From the NCBI RefSeq assembly GCF_964656455.1, contig NC_135715.1, positions 82,872,414-82,936,413 of the forward strand: a stretch of DNA of 64,000 bases, written 5' to 3'. The notes under the pieces are model-generated. The model was not told the DNA's origin and ran no database searches. It saw only the letters and a list, made by a program, of their open reading frames with translations. Source of the stretch: Halichoerus grypus. Lineage: Eukaryota > Chordata > Mammalia > Carnivora > Phocidae. Positions within the stretch are counted from its first letter, which is position 1; every line of letters starts with the position of its first letter. Shown here piece by piece: positions 33,597 through 44,821 of the stretch. A program made the translations under genes and the position numbers.

Positions 33597-33820
33597 GGGG
33601 GCCTGTGTGGCTCAGTCATTAAGCGCCTGCCTTCGGCTTAGGTCATGATCCCAGGGTCCTGGGATGGAGCCCCGCATTGAGCCCCGCATCGAGCCCCGCA
33701 TTGGGCTCTCTGCTCAGCAGGAAGCCTGCTTCTCCCTCTCCCACTCCCCCTGCTTGTGTTCCCTCTCTCGCTGTCTATTTCTCGGTTGAATAAATAAATA
33801 AAATCTTAAAAAAAAAAAAA
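33597..33820 (+). mobile_element. Can-SINE with an internal 12-bp triplication
   Basis: Head GGGGGCCTGTGTGGCTCAGT, tail AATAAATAAATAAAATCTTA plus an A-run. TSD GAAGGAGGTTTATGGG (33581-33596) versus GAAGAAGGCTTATGGG (33821-33836). The unit GAGCCCCGCATT is present three times in tandem at 33667-33702, where other copies have one. Confidence 0.93.
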
Positions 33821-33836
33821 GAAGAAGGCTTATGGG

Positions 33837-34390
33837 ACTTGGGGGTGGGGGCTCCCTGTGTTTTCTCTGTTTCCCTGCTGATTCTAAGCACATTCAGGTG
33901 AGTGAGCACTCCCTGAATGATGAAGGTGCCCTGATGTCTTCAGGGATGCCAGAACTCCCGTTTCTTTTCTTTGGAATGCTGCACTGGAATGGTAGGCAGT
34001 CACTTATAATCAAGAAAATCTTTTTTCTTATGGAAAAAAAAAGTCCAACTCAAAGATATATGGATATCTCAAATGCCTCTTTTCTTCCTCTCTCTCACTG
34101 AAAATGCTGTGTTCTCTTATTTATAACACTTTTCTAAATTTCCTGTGTGGGTGTTGACTCAGTTGTTCAAACCTGGGGAAACCAGGGGCAAGTGCCACTC
34201 TCCTGGCCCTAACCCAGTCACACAGCTGGTGGCAGCACCTATGTGTAACTGTGGGAAACAGGAATGGGACAGGCAGAGCGGCTGTGAAACGACGGTATGG
34301 ATCTGAGGCTCCCTCTCTGAGGTGTCTGACAGCAGTGTGCAGGCTGGTTTTCTGAGAGGCCTCAGTCTCCTAGTCTTCTGCAAGCAGAGG
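33837..34390. other. Non-repetitive sequence
   Basis: No gene or repeat recognised. An ORF of 89 codons at 33832-34101 begins inside the SINE TSD and is not convincing. Confidence 0.4.
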
Positions 34391-34394
34391 GCCT

Positions 34395-34600
34395 GGGCTA
34401 CCAACCATTTTGCCACTAACCATGTGGCCGTGGGTGAATTGCTTAACCTTCTGAGCTTCAGTCTCCTCCTCTATAAAATACGGAATAGTAGTGTATGTTT
34501 CCAGAATACTCGTGAGAATTAAATGAGTTAATTCATGTAAAGTCCATAGAATAGTGGGTAGCACATAATAAGTGCTCAACAAATGTTAAAAACAGGTAAC
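34395..34600 (+). mobile_element. MIR SINE, sense
   Basis: 'ccactaaccatgtggccgtg', 'ttgcttaaccttctgagctt', 'gagaattaaatgagttaatt', 'gcacataataagtgctcaac' follow MIR from core to 3' end. Confidence 0.85.
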
Positions 34601-34784
34601 CATTACCAGTTATTTTACGTTGTGAGGGCAAAAAGTGGTGTAGGAATTCTGAAAAGGATGCAATGTTTTCATCAAATAGTTTGGAAAGGCTTTTTGAAGG
34701 AAGCAGAAAATGAGCTGAGCCTGGAGAAATATAAGTAGTGGCATATGAATAGACAGAAGAGCATTCAGAGAAACTCAGATTAAT

Positions 34785-35010
34785 TTAGTTTAATGGTTAA
34801 AGAGCACAGACTATGGAACCAGACTACAATTGTTAGATTACTGGTTTTGCCATTTACTAGCTGCATAACATCACATAAGTTACTCAACTTCTCTGTGCCT
34901 CAGTGGATTCCTTTGTAAAATGGGGATGTTTATAATACCTACCTGAAAGGTGATTATGATCAAAAGCACTTAAAAGCACTCAATAGTATTAGCTGACATT
35001 GTTAACAATG
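34785..35010 (+). mobile_element. MIR SINE, sense
   Basis: 'aatggttaaagagcacagac', 'ggttttgccatttactagct', 'cttctctgtgcctcagtgga', 'gtaaaatggggatgtttata' are textbook sense MIR words in order. Two MIRs lie within 600 bp in the same orientation. Confidence 0.88.
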
Positions 35011-35364
35011 CACCTAATATGTGGTGTTTGGCATGATTTTTGTTACTTTGAGGCGAAAAAGGCAGATTGCTTATCTTTTCTGAGCTATTCATTGTCTGTT
35101 GGAAGATACAAACCATTTAGAGAGAGAGAACAGGTAACCATAATACCAGGCAATGTCTCAAAGTGCCCCGAGTAGTAGAGGGATTCAAGAAATATTGGTA
35201 ATGGACTAGGATGTGTATTACTCTTTTTCCAGGACCAGCTGGAAGTGGCTGGGGGGCCTCAAAGCTAAGCCCTGCCGCCTCCCATAGAGCAGCATTTGAT
35301 GGCAGTCTGAGGACCGTCCCCAGGATCTGTCCTGACCAGGAAAAGGCTTGGCCTGTCTAGGCCC

Positions 35365-35460
35365 TCTTCAGTGTCCTTATCAGTTATATGAGGACAAAAT
35401 TCATTATCTTACAGCACGATGGGGAGAATTAAATGAGGAACCATATTTGAAAGTACAAAT
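35365..35460 (+). mobile_element. MIR-like fragment, sense
   Basis: 'tcagttatatgaggacaaaa' and 'gggagaattaaatgaggaac' resemble the 3' half of MIR. Weak. Confidence 0.45.
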
Positions 35461-36279
35461 TTTGTATTAACTGAACCTGGTCATTATGGTTTTTGTTTCT
35501 TCCTATATTGTTAGGTTCAGTATAATGATACTTTGTTTTAGATTTTTGCATTTTTGTTCATATATGAAATTGGTGGGTAATTTTTCATGCTCATTAGCAT
35601 TTTAGGTTTTGAGATCAAGGATGTGTTAACCCTATAAAATGAAATGACAGGTGTTACCTTTTTAAAAAATTCTGAAAAAGATTGTATAAAATTTTTATTA
35701 CTTCCTTTATATCTGGTAAAAATTGCTAAGGAAGTTTCTTTTGTGGAAAAAATATGTTAGTACTGATTCAATTCCTTTAATGGTTATCGAACTATTCACA
35801 ACTTCTACTTCTTTTTGAGTCATTTTGCTAAGTTATTTTTTTCTATGTGGATCTATAGTGTGCCCAACATTCTTTGTTGAAGAAACTATCCTTTTCCCAA
35901 TGAATTACCTTGTCACCAACAAAATGGTCTATTTGTGGGTCCATATTGTTTAATTCCTTGTCTCTATTTGGTGTCATCAATCTAGCATTCTTATACCCAT
36001 TATCACATTGTTTTGCTTACTGTGGCTTTAGTCTTGAAAGTCTGGAAATCAGTCTGTATAGTACCCCAGTTTTGTTCTCCTTTTTCAAGAGTGTTTTAGG
36101 TATTCTAGGAAATTGCATTTCTGTGTAAATTTCAGAATCACATTACAGTTTCTACAAAAAGTCTGCTGGAATCCTGATTGGGATTACATTTACCATACAG
36201 GACAATTTAGGAGAAACTGACATCTTAACAATATTGAGTCCAGTTTTGTTAAATTATATTTTCTGAGAATTTGTAATTT

Positions 36280-36336
36280 CATGAGGTATTGTAAATTGTT
36301 CCTTAATTTCTAAATATATGGAGATGAGCCTTTGTT
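36280..36336 (+). repeat. 57-bp direct duplication, copy 1
   Basis: CATGAGGTATTGTAAATTGT through GAGCCTTTGTT. It recurs at 37427-37483 with two mismatches. Confidence 0.93.
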
Positions 36337-36527
36337 CAAATTAATTGGCTGTTTCTCCATCCACCTTCTTAGTCATGTTTTTAAATGGTTGCAACATATG
36401 TAATGGTACCATCCTTTTCATTCCTCATATTAGTTATGTATGCCTTCATTTTTCCCTTGACCAATCTTTTCAGAAGTTTGTGAATGTATTAAGGTATTCC
36501 TGGATTCTGCAACAACAACCAACAATG

Positions 36528-36721
36528 AGGGGCACCTGGGTGGTTCAGTCAGTTAAGCGTCTTCCTTCATCTCAGGTCATGGTCCCAGGGTCCTGGGATT
36601 GAGCCTCGCTCCAGGCTCCCTGCTCAGCGGGGAGCCTGCTTCTCCCTCTCCCGCTCCCCCTGATTGTGCTCTCTCTCTCTCTCTGTCAAATACATAAATA
36701 AAATCTTAAAAAAAAAAAAAA
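36528..36721 (+). mobile_element. Can-SINE, sense
   Basis: Head GGGGCACCTGGGTGGTTCAG, body 'atggtcccagggtcctggga', tail AAATACATAAATAAAATCTT. The TSD is approximate: CAACAACCAACAATGA on the left, GCAACAACCAACGATATGA on the right. Confidence 0.93.
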
Positions 36722-36744
36722 GCAACAACCAACGATATGATATT

Positions 36745-37112
36745 ATAGTTTATTTCTCCAAATAGGTGCTTCTAGTCAGCAGTGGCTGTCCTCTAAGTGA
36801 TTACTCAGGAGCCCAAATCTTTTCCCTCTTTGGCTCTGCCATGTTCATGATGTGGTTCCAAGGCTGTTTTGCTTGCCTTTACCATGCTAGGAAAGAGGAT
36901 GGAGGACCACACATGGCAGGACTCAACAGGCAGGGCTGAGAATGGTGTGTGTCACTGTTGCTTACATTCCACAACTAGAACTGTTACAGGGCCACAGCCA
37001 TGCAGGGGCACTGGGAAATGTTATGGAGTTGTGTGCCCAGAAAGAAGAGGAATAGGTTTGTACAGCTATCCTGTATATTCTACAAAGATTTTTATTAGTC
37101 TTAAATTAAAAA
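36745..37112 (+). mobile_element. Unclassified A-tailed insertion
   Basis: Between L1 pieces there is about 370 bp of GC-richer DNA ending in 'cttaaatt' and an A-run (37100-37124). Words like 'ttactcaggagcccaaatc' and 'gttgtgtgcccagaaagaag' suggest an old LTR or retroposed sequence. A 97-codon ORF at 36869 lacks any recognisable domain. Confidence 0.35.
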
Positions 37113-37426
37113 AAAAAAAAACAAAAAGTCTTCCTTTACTGGTCTTCTCTGTTATATATTGATTTTCTATTTCATTAGTTATTGCTCTTAGCTTTTTATA
37201 TTCTTTCTTATACTTAATTTGGCTTTATTTTTCTATTCATCTTCTAACTTCTTTAAAAAGATGCTTAATTTACTAGTATTCAGGCTTTCTTTTCTATTAT
37301 TTAAGACTACAAATTGTTCTCCTAAGTAATGCTTTAGCTATATCCCATGAGTTTTCATTTAGGGTATTTTTAAAATCATCCAGTTCAAAACATTATCTGA
37401 TTTCCACTGGTATTTCATCTCCAATG

Positions 37427-37483
37427 CATGAGGTATTGTAAATTGTTCCCTAATTTCTAAATATATGGATATGAGCCTTTGTT
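37427..37483 (+). repeat. 57-bp direct duplication, copy 2
   Basis: Same as 36280-36336 with two mismatches, followed immediately by typical L1 sequence GATTTCTAGTTTAAATGC. It may be the original, because neighbouring L1 words fit on its right side. Confidence 0.9.
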
Positions 37484-38343
37484 GATTTCTAGTTTAAATG
37501 CAGTGGATCAGAGAATGAATACAGAATTATTTCAGTCTTTTGAATTGTGTAATCATTACAATCTTTTTCTCTATTTTTTTAGAAGTTGCACATTCTGTCT
37601 CCATTTTTTAAATATTTGCCCAAGACTTATAATATGTATATTTAACTTAACCAAATGATAGTGAATCAATTCCTTTATCTTCCTCATGGATAATACAATG
37701 ATCTTAGAACACTTTAACCTTATAATTTTACTAACTTCTTTGATATTGTTGTTCTATATTTTGTTTGTTTTTTAACCTTACTAGATGTTATTATTTTATA
37801 TAGTCCATGTGCATTTTTATTTACCTACTTATTTACTACTCTCTTTGCCTTCATTTTTTTTTCCATCTAGGATTACTCTCCTGTCTGAAACTCATCATTT
37901 AGATGTTCCTTAATGAGAATCTACTAGGAGTGAATTTTCTCAGCCTTTTGTTTTCTTAAATTGTACTTATTATTAAAAGGTATTATTTTCACTGGAAATA
38001 TGTCATTCTAGTTGGGCAGCTATTTTGTTTCAGCATATTGAAGATATTCTTCCACTTTATTCTGGCTTCTGTTGTTGCTCTTATAAGTCTAACTCTTTGC
38101 AATTAGTAATTTTCCCCCTCTTGCTACTTTTAAGACATTTCTTCCCTTATTGGGAGTTTTCCAATTTCACTCTAATTTGTCCATGAGTAGATTTCTCTTT
38201 TTATTTATTGAACTTGAGATCTGTTGGACTTCTTAAACGTATGGATGGGTGTCTTATAAGTTCTACAAAATTCTCAGCCATTAATTCTTCAGATATTGCA
38301 TCTTTGCCATCTTCTGTCCCCCCTCCCTTTGGAACTCCAGTTT

Positions 38344-38550
38344 TTTTTTTTTTTTAATTTTTTTTAAGATTTTATTTATTTATTTGAGAGAGAGAATGAG
38401 AGAGAGAGAGCTCATGGGGGGGAGGGTCAGAGGGAGAAGCAGACTCCCCGCTGAGCAAGGAGTCCGATGCAGGACTCGATCCAGGGACTCCAGGATCATG
38501 ATCTGAGCTGAAGGCAGACGCTTAACCAACTGAGCCACCCAGGCGCCCCA
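38344..38550 (-). mobile_element. Can-SINE, antisense (left member of a head-to-head pair)
   Basis: T-run, AAGATTTTATTTATTTATTT, 'agtccgatgcaggactcgat', head complement GAGCCACCCAGGCGCCCC. TSD GAACTCCAGTTT at 38332-38343 and 38551-38562. It belongs to the 'ctgaccctccc' subfamily. Confidence 0.97.
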
Positions 38551-38577
38551 GAACTCCAGTTTAAACTTGTTACACCT

Positions 38578-38772
38578 GGGGTGCCTGGGTGGCTCAGTTG
38601 GTTGAGCAACTGCCTTCGGCTCAGGTCATGATCCTGGAGTCCCGGGATTGAGTCCCGCATCGGGCTCCCTGCTCAGTGGGGAGTCTGCTTCTCCCTCTGA
38701 CCCCCCTCCCTCTCATGCTCTCTGTCTCTCATTCTCTCTCTCGCAAATAAATAAAATCTTAAAAAAAAAAAA
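38578..38772 (+). mobile_element. Can-SINE, sense (right member of a head-to-head pair)
   Basis: Head GGTGCCTGGGTGGCTCAGTT, body 'atcctggagtcccgggattg', tail GCAAATAAATAAAATCTTAA. The perfect 17-bp TSD TTAAACTTGTTACACCT lies at 38561-38577 and 38773-38789. Its head starts 27 bp from the head of the opposite-strand SINE. Confidence 0.97.
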
Positions 38773-39054
38773 TTAAACTTGTTACACCTTTAAACTTTAT
38801 TCCTCATGTCTCCTAAATTTCTCTTCCATAATTTCCATCATTTTATCTCTTTGTACCATTTTGTAAATTTCTTTGACCCATTCTCCGATTCACTAATTTT
38901 CTTTTTAGCTCTATCTAATTTGCTGTTAAAGCTATCTGTTAAGTTTTTAATCCTTTTATTATAGTTTAATATTAAAGTTTAATTTTAATGTTCCCTGTGT
39001 GTACTTAAGCTTGTCTCTGTTTCTTTAAACATAGCAAATATATTTGTTTTAGCT

Positions 39055-39140
39055 TCAGGCACTTTGCATTTGTTGTCTCTTTTAGTCCTCAGGACCGAGC
39101 TGTGAAGAATCATGCCTATCTTAGAGATAAAAACACCAAG
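39055..39140 (-). mobile_element. MIR-like fragment, antisense
   Basis: 'ggcactttgcatttgttgtc', 'ttttagtcctcaggaccgag', 'cttagagataaaaacaccaa' follow antisense MIR. Weak and short. Confidence 0.45.
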
Positions 39141-39554
39141 ACACTTGTCTCAACGTCCATTATTTCCTTTTCTATCATCAGCTCATTGGTGGCAGACTGA
39201 GGACTAGATGAATCCCATTCCAGCAGTCAGGTCAGCTCTTCACCAACCACCATGGGCAACAGTAGACCCCCACCCTGCAATGCACATCTGTCCACAGGTT
39301 CCCCTCCTAGATTTCTACCCTCCTCTCTCCTCTTTGCAGCCTGTGCAGATTCTGCCTGCATTCACAGCCCACCCAAGACCCATCTCATCCAGGAAGTTTT
39401 CTACAGCTGCTAGGCCTGCCTCTGAGGCCCATGTATAGGTGCTACACTTCTTGCCTTCATTCTCAGTGTCTGAATGTCCATGTCCTACATGGCTCCCAGA
39501 GTGGATGTTTTTCACCAAGAAATATGTTGATTTACTTTCTTATTTAAAGGCAGT
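39141..39554. other. Non-repetitive sequence
   Basis: No supported gene. Two 67-76 codon ORFs overlap on opposite strands near 39208-39518. The right part may belong to the following L2. Confidence 0.35.
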
Positions 39555-40035
39555 GTCTTGTAGATTAAGGCCAGAGCCCTGAGCATGGTGTACATAACCC
39601 TTTGCATCCTGGCTCCTGCCTAATAAGGTTGGGCCTTATTATCATTTTTCTAGCCATTCCCCGTGAATGTTCCAGCTGTGCTAAATGACTCAGTTTCATA
39701 CCGTTTTCTCTTACAAGTTCATCCTTAACACCAAACATCCCCTTTCTACCTGCTGAACTTCTACTCCTCTTTCAGGTTTAACTCATGCATTCTTTCTCCA
39801 GAAAGCTTCTCCTGTCTGCCTTGGCTTACTTAACTGTGGGGTCCCACCAAACTTTTGCATTCAGCAATCTAGTACTCAGCACTTGGCCTTATAATTGCCT
39901 GCCTTCTTATTTGCTTCAACTTCTCTCTGACCTCCCTAAGGGTCAGCACAGAATCTTTTATTTTTATATCTCCATTACCTAGCATAGAATCTGACATAGA
40001 GTTGGTGTCCAACAAATAAATGTTTGAATAAATTT
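39555..40035 (+). mobile_element. L2 relic, sense, with 3' end
   Basis: L2 3' wording: 'tggctcctgcctaataaggt', 'ttcatccttaacaccaaaca', 'gcattctttctccagaaagc', 'ccattacctagcatagaatc', then AACAAATAAATGTTTGAATA. Reasonably complete 3' 480 bp. Confidence 0.82.
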
Positions 40036-41620
40036 TTGAATTATGGAGAACGAATATATTCTACCTGATTATAAACTGTTCTGCACTGTTTTTTAATAAT
40101 TTTTCTTGTTCCAGCCTTAACTCTTTTCTGCTTTGTTCTGGCTGGTCTTACAGCCTGGCACAGTGCTGGGAACAGAGCATGGCCTCAGGAACTAGGGTGT
40201 TGAATCGGGCTGAGCTGTGAGCTTCCATGCCAGTTAGTGTAGCCTCAGCAGGGTGGGGAGACATAATCTCCTCTCTGCTTTACCTCCAGGACTCAGTCAC
40301 ACAGAGCCAGAGGGTGGAGTTCAGGGAGGAAAGCCTGTGCTTCCGTTTCTATCCGTCAGGTGTTGTGGCCCCACCTGGTGAATCAGCCCAACCAGAATGG
40401 GCCTAGTGAGGCACGTGTTGGTGTTGCAAATACCCGGAGGCCCTTTCTAAACTTCATGAAGCCTCCCTCCCTGCCCGGTCCAGGCATGTTCCCCAGTTCT
40501 CTGCAGAAGGCGCTGTGCTAGAGAAGGCCACACCTTGGTTTACTTGTGTTCCAGGACAGCTGGACCTAACCGGTAAGAAGGGCCACAATACTTCTAAGAG
40601 GGGAGACTAGTCTTGTGTCTAGGAAGAGACTTTTTGATGAGATTTAGATGGGAGAGTAAATTCAGAGTTTAGATGGTCCTGTTAACTGTTCTCAGAACCC
40701 TACATGCCCCGCCGTGCCTGGGTATGAATGATGTGCCAACCCACAGCCCACTGAGGTCATGGCAGGGCATGAACAGACTGTGTAAGAGTACACCTGATCA
40801 TTGGATATAGTTTCAGAATTTTAAACGGTGTGTTACAAACTGGGTATATGTGTCAATTTGCTATGGATGTGATTGTTTTCTGTAAAAACTGTTTATTAAA
40901 CTACACTGAACTTTAACTTGTTTACACAGAAACACCGAGATTACCATAATGTTATCCACATGCTTATTCATGCTCTTTGTTTCACCCACTGCCCACCCAA
41001 AACGGTTGGTTGATTTCTACACCTACAGTGTCAGGAAAGGCTTATTCACTCCAGATATGCTCCCTACAGAAGGGAGATTTGAGATTTTATAAGGAAGACA
41101 AAGGACTGTTTAATGAATTCTGAACCACTGGATTGCAAACTAAATCCAGGAGTGGCTTTCAGTCCTTTTTCATCGAGGAACCACTGCAGAGGAAACAGAA
41201 GGACAGTGTGGTGAGGGGTGTGGCCCTGCCCCCAGAGGTCACTTCTGAGGGCAGGGCTCGGGGTCCTGGGATGGAGAGGGGATTCTGTCATTTCATATCC
41301 TTCTGATTCATTGCTGTGTTTGCACAATGAACCATCTATTGCCTTTCTAACTTAGAAATACACACTTTTTTTCTGGAGGGGAAGAACTGGTGAGAACCCT
41401 TAACAATTTCATCCAGTCCAGGTTTTGCTTCTTCTTCCAAGGTCCTATTCTGTGGCTCCCTACATGGCCTCCCTTGGCCCATGGTGTCAGGTTAGCCAGT
41501 TCAGATCCTCCTAGGCAGACTAACCTCAGTCTCAATGTATGCAGTTGTTCAAGGTACCTTCCCCCTCCATTAGCTTCCTCTATGGTTCTTTCCCTGGCTA
41601 TCCTAGAGATTACCACATGG
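40036..41620. other. Non-repetitive sequence, longest clean block in the window
   Basis: About 1.6 kb with no transposon I recognise. GC content rises around 40200-40600. No ORF has a supported domain. A splice-acceptor-like TGTGTTCCAG (about 40545-40554) and a donor-like GGTAAGAAG (about 40571) frame only 17-18 nt and are not enough to call an exon. Confidence 0.45.
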
Positions 41621-42160
41621 ACTTTTTAAATTAACTTTATTGAGATATAATTTGTCTATAATAGAATTCACCACTTTTAAGTGTACAGTTTGATGGGTTT
41701 TGACAAATGTGTACAATTGTGTAATTATCCCTACAATCATCATACCATCATATAGAACCTTTCTATTTCCTGAAAAGGTTCCCCTCTGCCACTACCTAGT
41801 AAATCCCCTTCCCATGCCCCCAACAAACAGGAGTGTATTTCTTGCTACTTCAGGTGTCCCTTTCTTCTAGAGTCTCACATAAATGAAATGGTAACATAGG
41901 TAGCCTTTGGTGTCTGGCTTCTTTCACTTAGTAGAATGCTTTTGAGATTCAACCATGTTGTTCTGGGTGTGAGAAGTCCATTCCCTTATTGTGGCTGAGT
42001 AGTGTTCCATGATGTCACTGTGTGATTAGCATGCACCAGTCGGTGGACATTTGGATTGTTGCCAGCTTGGCTATTATGAATACGTCTATTGGAACATTTG
42101 CTTACAAATCTTTGTATGGACATATGCTTCACTTTTTTTCAGTAAGAACATAGGAGTAGA

Positions 42161-42331
42161 GGGGCGCCTGGGTGGCTCAGTCAGTTAAGCAGCCTTTGGC
42201 TCAGGTGTTGCTCTCAGGATCCTGGGATGGAGCCCCACAGAGGGGAATCTGCTTCTCCCTCTCCTTATGCGCCTCCCCCAGTCATTCTCTCTCTCTTTCT
42301 CTTATAAATAAATAAAATCTTAAAAAAAAAC
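42161..42331 (+). mobile_element. Can-SINE, sense, internally shortened
   Basis: Head GGGGCGCCTGGGTGGCTCAG, shortened body 'gatcctgggatggagcccc', tail ATAAATAAATAAAATCTTAA. TSD AACATAGGAGTAGA (42147-42160) versus AACATAGGAGCCGA (42332-42345). Confidence 0.95.
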
Positions 42332-42947
42332 AACATAGGAGCCGAACCTCCAGTCACGTGGTAAGTGTATGTTTAACTTTGTAAGATACTGCCGAGCTCT
42401 TTCCCAGGGGCTGTACTGTTTTAGAATCCTACCAGCAGTATGTGAGAGCTGTGGTTTTAATTTACATTTCCCTAATGCCTAAGGATGTTGGGCACCATTT
42501 CATGTGCTCATTTGCCATCTGCCTAATCTTCTTGGTGAAGTGTCTGTTCAGATTTTTTGCCCATTTTTTATTGGGTTGTTTGTCTTACCACTGAGCTGTA
42601 AGAGTGCTTTATATAGTCTGGATAGAGGCTTGTCAGATGTATATTTTTCAAATATTTCCTCCCAGTCTGTAGCTTACCTTTTCACTTCTTTAACAATGAC
42701 TTTTAAACAGTAAAAGTTTTAAATTTGGGCAAAGTTTGATTTTCACTTTTTTTGCATGTTGTATGAGCTTTTTAATCCAAGATCATAAAGATTTTCAAGA
42801 GTTTTATGGTTTAGTTCTAACACTTAGGTAAATAATCTATATTGAGTTAATTGTATGTATGGTGTAAGGTGGAGGGTTTTTTTTTTGGTATTATTTTGAT
42901 TATAGTTCTAGTACCATTTATTAAAAAGACTAGTATTCTAGGGTTTG

Positions 42948-43122
42948 TTTTTTTTAAGATTTTATTTATTTACGAGAGAGAGCACGAGTGGTGGGGAGGG
43001 GCAGAGGGAGAAGCAGACTCCCCGCTGAACAGGGAGCCCAATGCAGGACTTGATCCCAGGACCCTGGGATCATGACCTGAGCCAAAGTCAGAAGCTTAAC
43101 CAACTGAGCCACCCAGGTGCCC
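42948..43122 (-). mobile_element. Can-SINE, antisense
   Basis: T-run, AAGATTTTATTTATTTACGA, head complement GAGCCACCCAGGTGCCCC. TSD CTAGGGTTTG (42938-42947) versus CTAGGGGTTG (43123-43132). Confidence 0.93.
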
Positions 43123-43459
43123 CTAGGGGTTGGTTTTTATATAGACTTTTTGATTTGTTATTAATCTAAGGCACTATAAAAAATATGGTAGCTCATATAT
43201 ATGTTAATAAATGACCTTTGTACTTTCTCTTTTTCTGGAATACTTGAAATGGCACAGTCTTATAATCCCTTGTGTTGCACAGAGCCATCTGTGCTGGCGA
43301 ATAGGAGAGATTTTATGTAGAATAGACAAGGAGACCCTCCTCTTTGTTGTAGTCCAAGCAGAAACCATTCTCCTGGCAGCAATGACTCAGGAACATTATA
43401 ATACTTAACTATGCAGGGTCTACAGTGCGTGGATGGCATGTGTATGTGGGAAGGCAACT

Positions 43460-43610
43460 CCTGTTCATTGAGCACGTACTTTCAGGTAACTAATTTAACC
43501 CTTACAACAATAGCATGGGGTGAGAAGAGGGTCTCATTTTGCAGATGGCAAATGTGAGGCACAGAGAGGGTGGTTAACTGACCCACAGTAAACACATCAG
43601 GGCTCGGAAC
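43460..43610 (-). mobile_element. MIR SINE, antisense
   Basis: 'ttcattgagcacgtactttc', 'ctcattttgcagatggcaaa', 'gtgaggcacagagagggtgg', 'ttaactgacccacagtaaac' follow antisense MIR. Confidence 0.85.
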
Positions 43611-43644
43611 TAATTTTTCTTTCTGTTATACTGTCTCCACCAGT

Positions 43645-44183
43645 ACTGGCAATTTTCACATATTTTACTATACTAATTGTGTTCCAGAGAAAGAGGATCA
43701 ATAGGATATATAGAGATGTATATAAGAGGAGATTTATTAGAGAAATTGGCTCCTGCAGTTATGGAGGCTGAGCAGTCCCATGATCTGCCATCTGCAAGAT
43801 AGAGAACCAGGGGAGCCAGTGGTGTAACTCAATTTGAATCCAAAGGCCAGAGAATCGGAGGGCTGATGGTGTAACTCCTGGTCTGGGTCCAAATAACTGA
43901 GAATGAAGAGGACTGATGTCGAAGGGCAGGAGAAGATGGATGTCTCAGCTCTAGCAAAGAGAGTGAATCCCCCCTTCTTCCATTTTTTGTTCTATTTTTT
44001 GTTCTCAACAGATTGGATGATACCCTCCTGCATTGGTGGGGCCAGTCTTCTTTCCTTAGTCTTCCCATTCAAATACTAATAACCTCTTCCAGAGATACTC
44101 TCACAGATACATCTAGAAATAGTATTTCACTGGCTATTTGGGAATCCCTTAGCCCAGTCAAGTTGACACATAAAATTAACCAC
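43645..44183. mobile_element. Old LTR-like repeat
   Basis: 'gagatttattagagaaattg', 'gttatggaggctgagcagtc', 'attggatgataccctcctgc' and 'agttgacacataaaattaac' belong to a frequent mammalian LTR-like repeat with TG...CA-type ends. It contains an internal near-duplicate ('gtggtgtaactcaatttgaa' / 'gatggtgtaactcctggtct'). Family not assigned; no coding region. Confidence 0.6.
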
Positions 44184-44200
44184 CACATGAATGATATTTT

Positions 44201-44391
44201 TTTAAAGATTTTATTTATTTATTTAAGGGGGGGAGCACAAGCAGGGGGAGTAGCAGAGGGAGAGAGAGAAGCAGGCTCCCCACTGAGCAGGGAGCCCAAT
44301 GCAGGGCTCGATGTAGGGCTCAATCCCAGGACCACAGGATCATGACCTGAGCCAAAGGCAGATGCTTAACTGACTGAGCCACCCAGGTGCC
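44201..44391 (-). mobile_element. Can-SINE, antisense
   Basis: T-run, AAAGATTTTATTTATTTATT, head complement GAGCCACCCAGGTGCCC. TSD CACATGAATGATATTTT (44184-44200) versus CACATTAATGATATTTT (44392-44408). A short internal duplication 'gggctcgatgtagggctcaa' is present. It sits at the right edge of the LTR-like repeat. Confidence 0.95.
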
Positions 44392-44408
44392 CACATTAAT
44401 GATATTTT

Positions 44409-44820
44409 AGAACCAACTATCACTTACCAAGTGAGGGTAGAATTGGCAAATAAAGAGAACTCAGGCCTCAGGGCATAAGGGCTCCCGAATAAGCCTCGGA
44501 AGTCCAAGTTACAGACCAGAGACCATGAGGGTGGGTGTCTGCATCTAGCAGCATCCAGGATCAATAGTACCCAGCTCCATATGGATCCACACTGATGGCC
44601 ACTCATGCCAGGGACTGTCTGCTGGTTCAGTGGAATTTTAGTCTGCATGGGAGTAGTGACAGTCATCCTCCAGGGTGGTGAGAACTGAATAAGATAGCAC
44701 AAGTAAAATTTTTAGCATTTGGTAGGAATGAATTATTGTTGCCTGTTGGCCCTGATCACCAGGCTAGAGGAGGACAGAGGAATGTAGTTCCTATGGACTT
44801 TCAATGAAAGGAGAAATATT
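44409..44820. other. Non-repetitive sequence
   Basis: No gene or repeat recognised. One 92-codon minus-strand ORF has no family features. Confidence 0.35.
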
Positions 44821-44821
44821 A

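Larger units (their letters stand above)
35480..39050 (-). mobile_element. Old L1, antisense, fragmented
   Basis: The + strand shows reverse-complement ORF2 words ('gggattacatttaccatac', 'ttagtcttgaaagtctggaa', 'ttgatttctagtttaaatgc') and later ORF1/5' words ('ggatggaactccag'-like, 'ttcagcatattgaagatatt'). Three SINEs, an A-tailed unclassified insert and a 57-bp local duplication interrupt it. All frames are broken. It may combine more than one L1. Confidence 0.65.
41625..43215 (-). mobile_element. Old L1 3' half, antisense, with two SINEs
   Basis: 'ttaactttattgagatataa', 'aagtgtacagtttgatgggt', 'gtggctgagtagtgttccat', 'ttgggcaccatttcatgtgc' are antisense L1M 3' UTR and ORF2 3' words in order. 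SINEs at 42161-42331 (+) and 42948-43122 (-) are inserted. Confidence 0.82.

Noticed and set aside
33660..33710. Short direct repeats resembling a CRISPR-like array
   Set aside because: The 12-bp units are contiguous, with no spacers, and lie inside a SINE in a mammalian genome.
36869..37162. 97-codon ORF in the unclassified A-tailed insert
   Set aside because: Ends in a lysine run translated from the A-tail; no domain.
40540..40580. Possible tiny exon between TTGTGTTCCAG and GTAAGAAG
   Set aside because: Only 17-18 nt between the signals, no partner exons and no reading-frame support.
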